The translations under genes were made by a program, and so were the position numbers. A stretch of 9,027 bases of DNA from the NCBI GenBank assembly GCA_013204495.1, contig JABMNQ010000195.1, positions 1-9,027 on the forward strand. Reading direction: 5' to 3'. Positions 6,737 through 9,027 of this stretch are shown piece by piece. The DNA is from Candidatus Pelagibacter sp. (GTDB lineage Bacteria; Pseudomonadota; Alphaproteobacteria; Pelagibacterales; Pelagibacteraceae). The notes beneath the pieces were generated by a model. It saw nothing but the letters and a program-made list of their open reading frames with translations. It was not told where the DNA came from and did not search any database. Positions within the stretch are counted from its first letter, which is position 1. Every line of letters starts with the position of its first letter.

Positions 6737-6742
6737 ATTATA
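6737..6742 (-). promoter_or_regulatory. -10 element implying a leaderless mRNA for the 45-residue membrane protein
   Basis: On the minus strand TATAAT is followed by seven bases and then the ATG at 6729. Transcription from this box would begin at or within a base or two of the start codon. There is no convincing -35 at 16-18 bases upstream. Confidence 0.4.
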
Positions 6743-6786
6743 CCTTAGTTTGATGCTAAAAATTATTTTTATTGTTAATATATTGG

Positions 6787-7209
6787 ATGCATGAAAATTT
6801 TTTTTATACTCTAAAAGTTTATTATGAAGATACAGACGCCGGTGGTGTAGTTTATTATGCGAATTATTTAAAATTCCTTGAAAGAGCAAGAACAGAAGCT
6901 TTAGTTGCGCTTGGTTTTAGTAATAAAAAAATTAAGAAAGATTTTGGGGCTTTGATAGTAGTTAAGTCATGTAATATTGAATACAAAAAGCCAGCTTACC
7001 TTGAGGAAGAGCTTAAAATTAGATCATTTATTAAGTTAGTTACAAAAACATCATTTTTTATGAATCAATTTATTAGTAGAGGGGAAGACTTGATTGCAGA
7101 AGCAAAAATACACTTGGTCTTTATCAATACAGAAGGAAAACCCATGAAAATTCCGGGAAACTTATTTGAAGATTTGAAACCTTATTTTTGTGATAGTATT
7201 AAAATCTAG
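6787..7209 (+). CDS. ybgC: YbgC-type acyl-CoA thioesterase (hot-dog fold)
   Basis: A 140-residue single hot-dog domain. The signature VYYEDTDAGGVVYYANYLKF (11-30) contains the catalytic aspartate D17, and LERARTEAL (31-39) continues the conserved helix. YbgC enzymes hydrolyse short- or long-chain acyl-CoA or acyl-ACP and are usually linked to phospholipid metabolism and the Tol-Pal envelope system. The position that is His in many relatives (VYHANY) is Tyr24 here; the catalytic Asp is kept, so activity is still expected. I chose ATG 6787; a TTG at 6772 would add five residues not typical of the family. No tolQRAB genes are adjacent. The stop codon overlaps the convergent glycosylase stop, sharing CTAG. 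Confidence 0.93.
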   Translation: MHENFFYTLKVYYEDTDAGGVVYYANYLKFLERARTEALVALGFSNKKIKKDFGALIVVKSCNIEYKKPAYLEEELKIRSFIKLVTKTSFFMNQFISRGEDLIAEAKIHLVFINTEGKPMKIPGNLFEDLKPYFCDSIKI

Positions 7210-7880
7210 ATTATTTTTTTAGCTTTTTTAAGCAAAGAAATCATTTTCTTTGTATTTATAATTTTTGTATTAACATTTCTTGGGCTTGGATGATAACTTG
7301 CGATAAGAATCTTGCCATCTGGTAAGTGATATTTTACCCCATGCTTAAAAATTAATTTTTTGTCAAATATAAAGTTTTTATTATAGAATTTAATACAATT
7401 ATCAAAAGCTATCCTTCCTAATGTTATGATTACCTTTAATTTTTTTAAATTTTTGATTTCATAATCAAAATAATCAGAACAGTTATTTAATTCACTATTT
7501 AATGGTTTGTCTCCAGGGGGAACGCATTTTAGAATATTAGTTATATAGGTGCCATTCAATTTTAGACCGTCATTTAGGCTTAAAGATTTGGATAGGTTTG
7601 AAATATTAACTTTATAGAGGCAGTTAAATAAAAAATCACCAGACTTATCCCCTGTAAAGGCTCTACCAGTTCTTGTACCGCCATGTGCCGCAGGTGCAAG
7701 TCCAACGATCATTAGTTTAGCATTTATATCTCCAAATCCAGGAACTGGTTTTGCCCAATAAACTTCATTAAAGTTTTGTTTCCTTTTAAGAATTGAAATT
7801 TTTTTACTGAACTTAATTAAACGTGTACATTTTTTACATTTAATTATTGAATTATTTATTTTTTTGAATTTAATATTCAT
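7206..7880 (-). CDS. uracil-DNA glycosylase, family 5 (UDGb), Fe-S type
   Basis: A 224-residue DNA-repair enzyme that removes uracil (and, in this family, often hypoxanthine or xanthine) from DNA. Four cysteines placed as in 4Fe-4S uracil glycosylases are visible: C15 and C18 (CKKC near the N-terminus), then C119 and C134. Motif 1 is GLAPAAHGG (60-68), typical of family 5 rather than the GEAPG of family 4, followed by TGRAFTGDKSGD (71-82). The C-terminal DNA-binding motif is SYHPSPRN (195-202). PVPGFGD (45-51) and ILKCVPPGDKP (116-126) are also conserved. ATG 7880 is the only usable start, since no other Met, GTG or TTG precedes the first cysteine pair. The phosphatase gene diverges with two bases between start codons; ybgC converges with a four-base overlap. 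Confidence 0.94.
   Translation of the reverse strand: MNIKFKKINNSIIKCKKCTRLIKFSKKISILKRKQNFNEVYWAKPVPGFGDINAKLMIVGLAPAAHGGTRTGRAFTGDKSGDFLFNCLYKVNISNLSKSLSLNDGLKLNGTYITNILKCVPPGDKPLNSELNNCSDYFDYEIKNLKKLKVIITLGRIAFDNCIKFYNKNFIFDKKLIFKHGVKYHLPDGKILIASYHPSPRNVNTKIINTKKMISLLKKAKKII
7847..7876 (+). promoter_or_regulatory. candidate promoter of the histidine phosphatase, inside the glycosylase gene
   Basis: TTGAAT (7847-7852), an 18-base spacer and TAATAT (7871-7876) precede ATG 7883 by six bases. Because the divergent start codons are two bases apart, the promoter must lie within the glycosylase coding sequence, and this is the best pair there. Initiation would fall at or near the ATG, giving a leaderless mRNA. 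Confidence 0.35.
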
Positions 7881-7882
7881 TA

Positions 7883-8443
7883 ATGAAGATAATTAAAATT
7901 TTTATATTTCTACTTATATCTTTAAATGTACCATTAAAAGCTTATTCCAATGAAAATATTCAAAATATATTAAAGGAAGGTGGTAAGATAATATTTATAA
8001 GGCACGCCTATGCTCCCGGTGGTGGTGATCCAATTAATTTTGATATATCTGATTGCTCCACACAAAGAAATTTAAATGAAGAGGGTATTGTGCAAGCAAT
8101 TAATATTGGAAATTTTTTTTTTAAAAATGCCATAAAAATTGATAAAATTTTATCTAGTGAATGGTGTAGATGTAAAGAAACAGCTGAATATGCCTTTAAA
8201 ACATTTGAGACCAGAAGTTTTTTAAACTCATTTTTTAGTCAAAAGTTTGCAAACAATAAAAACCAGCAAATTAAAGAATTTAAAGAATATGTTCAAAACT
8301 GGGATAGTAAAAAAAATTTAGTTTTAGTTACTCACTACGTAATAATTTTAGAGGTTACAAATTCTACAGTTTCTTCTGGTGAAATGGTGGTAACTGATAA
8401 AAACTTTAATGTTTTAGCACAACAAGAGATTTTATTTAATTAA
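7883..8443 (+). CDS. exported histidine phosphatase superfamily protein
   Basis: A 186-residue protein with a signal peptide (1-22, hydrophobic 4-18, possible cleavage after AYS), so probably periplasmic. The catalytic core is present: IIFIRHAYAPGGGDP (36-50) with R40 and the phospho-accepting H41, STQRNLNEEG (59-68), SSEWCRCKETA (91-101) with E93 and R96, and LVTHYVIILEVT (148-159) with the second histidine H151. This small branch (phosphoglycerate-mutase-like fold, RHA rather than RHG) hydrolyses phosphate monoesters; the natural substrate is unknown. Three cysteines (58, 95, 97) are present, two flanking the active-site arginine. ATG 7883 is two bases from the divergent glycosylase ATG. 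Confidence 0.9.
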   Translation: MKIIKIFIFLLISLNVPLKAYSNENIQNILKEGGKIIFIRHAYAPGGGDPINFDISDCSTQRNLNEEGIVQAINIGNFFFKNAIKIDKILSSEWCRCKETAEYAFKTFETRSFLNSFFSQKFANNKNQQIKEFKEYVQNWDSKKNLVLVTHYVIILEVTNSTVSSGEMVVTDKNFNVLAQQEILFN

Positions 8444-8479
8444 AGTATATTTTATTAGAAATAAATATAGAATAGTTTT

Positions 8480-8617
8480 GTGTCATCAAAAAAAGCTATG
8501 AAGTTAGCTCAAAAACATGCGTATGCTAAACATAGAAGCAATATTACAAACAGTAGTTTTGCTGAAAAAAAAACTAATTTTAATAGCAAATTAAATAAAA
8601 AAAATAAAAAATCTTAA
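8480..8617 (+). CDS. 45-residue lysine-rich basic protein, unknown function
   Basis: The frame from GTG 8480 to TAA 8615-8617 encodes MSSKKAMKLAQKHAYAKHRS and then a polar stretch ending LNKKNKKS. It has 12 lysines, one arginine and two histidines against a single glutamate, and no hydrophobic segment, so it is strongly basic and probably binds RNA, DNA or ribosomes (inference). Residues 4-19 could form a basic amphipathic helix. In-frame ATG 8498 would give 39 residues. No Shine-Dalgarno. It starts 36 bases after the phosphatase stop on the same strand. A run this rich in A can mimic a lysine-rich gene, so the call is tentative, but the non-lysine residues look protein-like. Confidence 0.45.
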   Translation: MSSKKAMKLAQKHAYAKHRSNITNSSFAEKKTNFNSKLNKKNKKS

Positions 8618-8637
8618 CTTTCTTTAATAAAAAAACT

Positions 8638-8724
8638 TTGACATTTTTACGAGTAGATAGTTTAGAGGCACCTTCTTCTCCATTAATAACTGTCTTGATA
8701 CTTATAATTGGACTATTTTTTTAA
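8638..8724 (+). CDS. possible 28-residue membrane peptide (TTG start)
   Basis: From TTG 8638 to TAA 8722-8724 the frame reads MTFLRVDSLEAPSSPLITVL followed by ILIIGLFF. This is a polar head with a proline hinge and one C-terminal hydrophobic span (about 16-28). It lies 20 bases after the basic-protein gene, and its stop overlaps the stop of the minus-strand hypothetical gene. There is no ATG in frame and the frame is open only from 8608. The same TTGACA at 8638-8643 is a perfect -35 hexamer, so the stretch may be a promoter instead. Very short; treat as a candidate. Confidence 0.28.
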   Translation: MTFLRVDSLEAPSSPLITVLILIIGLFF

Positions 8725-8966
8725 AACACAAATTGTGTATAGAACTGAGGATGGCCAACCTTATCAGTAAAAATTAGACTGCTATCTTCGTAAATAAATC
8801 TTTCTACAGAGCCTTCTTGTTTTACACTTAAGTCAGTTGATCTATATTTTTCATATGTTTTGTTGTCATATATATAGTTTCGTTTCATTAAAGATTTTTC
8901 AAAGTCTAGAATATATTCATTTTTAATAAATCCATCATTTAAATTTTTACATTTCGTTAAATGCAT
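8721..8966 (-). CDS. 81-residue hypothetical protein
   Basis: ATG 8966 to TAA 8723-8721. The protein begins MHLTKCKNLNDGFIKNEYIL and continues through DFEKSLMKRNYIYDNKTYEKYRS (from 21), VKQEGSVERFIYEDSSLIFTD and a C-terminal GHPQFYTQFVF. It has no signal peptide or membrane span. It is rich in aromatic and charged residues alternating as in beta strands (YIYDN, ERFIYEDSSLIFTD, PQFYTQFVF), suggesting a small beta-sheet protein. The residue pattern is not what random AT-rich sequence gives, which supports a real gene. An in-frame TAA about ten codons upstream bounds it; no Shine-Dalgarno is visible. The promoter would lie at the right edge of the window (8967-9027), where I see only AT-rich sequence. 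I recognise no family. Confidence 0.6.
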   Translation of the reverse strand: MHLTKCKNLNDGFIKNEYILDFEKSLMKRNYIYDNKTYEKYRSTDLSVKQEGSVERFIYEDSSLIFTDKVGHPQFYTQFVF

Positions 8967-9027
8967 TATTTTGAAATAGTAAGTGTTTGAAACTTAATAA
9001 AAAAAATTGATAAAAATAATAATTTAG

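Noticed and set aside
6608..6889. 93-codon minus-strand open frame with a cysteine cluster (CPYRGCYCCY)
   Set aside because: The cysteine run looks like a metal site, but it is the out-of-frame reading of the 45-residue membrane gene, and the rest is antisense to the conserved YbgC start.
8726..8738. Inverted repeat ACACAA-A-TTGTGT at the end of the minus-strand hypothetical gene
   Set aside because: It is only six base pairs with a one-base centre, AT-rich, and followed on the minus strand by only four Ts; too weak to call a terminator.
8967..9027. Possible RNA gene or additional ORF at the right edge
   Set aside because: The stretch is almost entirely A/T with no stem, no tRNA-like elements and no open frame of note; it most likely holds only the promoter of the 81-residue gene.
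1..9027. CRISPR arrays, insertion sequences, att sites, toxin-antitoxin or defence genes
   Set aside because: No direct-repeat arrays, transposase-like or integrase-like proteins, terminal inverted repeats or recognisable defence domains were seen on either strand.

Overview
The window looks like a piece of the chromosome of a streamlined, AT-rich marine alphaproteobacterium, most likely of the SAR11/Pelagibacterales type. That placement is an inference. It rests on very low GC, A/T-ending codons, overlapping or nearly touching genes, few Shine-Dalgarno sites, very small membrane proteins in the gaps, and a TRAP uptake system for dissolved organic compounds. There are no tRNA or rRNA genes, insertion sequences, CRISPR arrays or phage genes.

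Region 1 (1-5741) is an uptake and catabolism block. A GMC-family flavin oxidoreductase runs off the left edge on the minus strand. Divergent from it is a tripartite TRAP transporter: dctP (periplasmic binding protein), dctQ (small membrane subunit) and dctM (large membrane subunit). A strong intrinsic terminator/attenuator lies between dctP and dctQ, and dctQ-dctM overlap by one base. The same strand continues with an NCS1-family permease (GTG start, 25 bases after dctM) and an NAD-type short-chain dehydrogenase 5 bases later. The likely logic is one or two organic substrates imported and then oxidised. The substrate cannot be read from the sequence, and having two unrelated transporter types in one apparent operon is the main puzzle.

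Region 2 (5731-6729) holds a secreted DUF3047-type protein of unknown function, flanked on the minus strand by two tiny membrane-protein genes (41 and 45 codons). One overlaps the end of the dehydrogenase gene. The other overlaps a predicted leaderless promoter.

Region 3 (6787-8443) is compact housekeeping: a YbgC-type acyl-CoA thioesterase, a family 5 (UDGb) uracil-DNA glycosylase converging on it with stop codons sharing a CTAG, and an exported histidine phosphatase diverging from the glycosylase with only two bases between start codons. The latter two genes probably use promoters inside each other and leaderless mRNAs.

Region 4 (8444-9027) has a 45-residue lysine-rich basic protein, a possible 28-residue membrane peptide, and a convergent 81-residue hypothetical protein. 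These are the least explained genes in the window.
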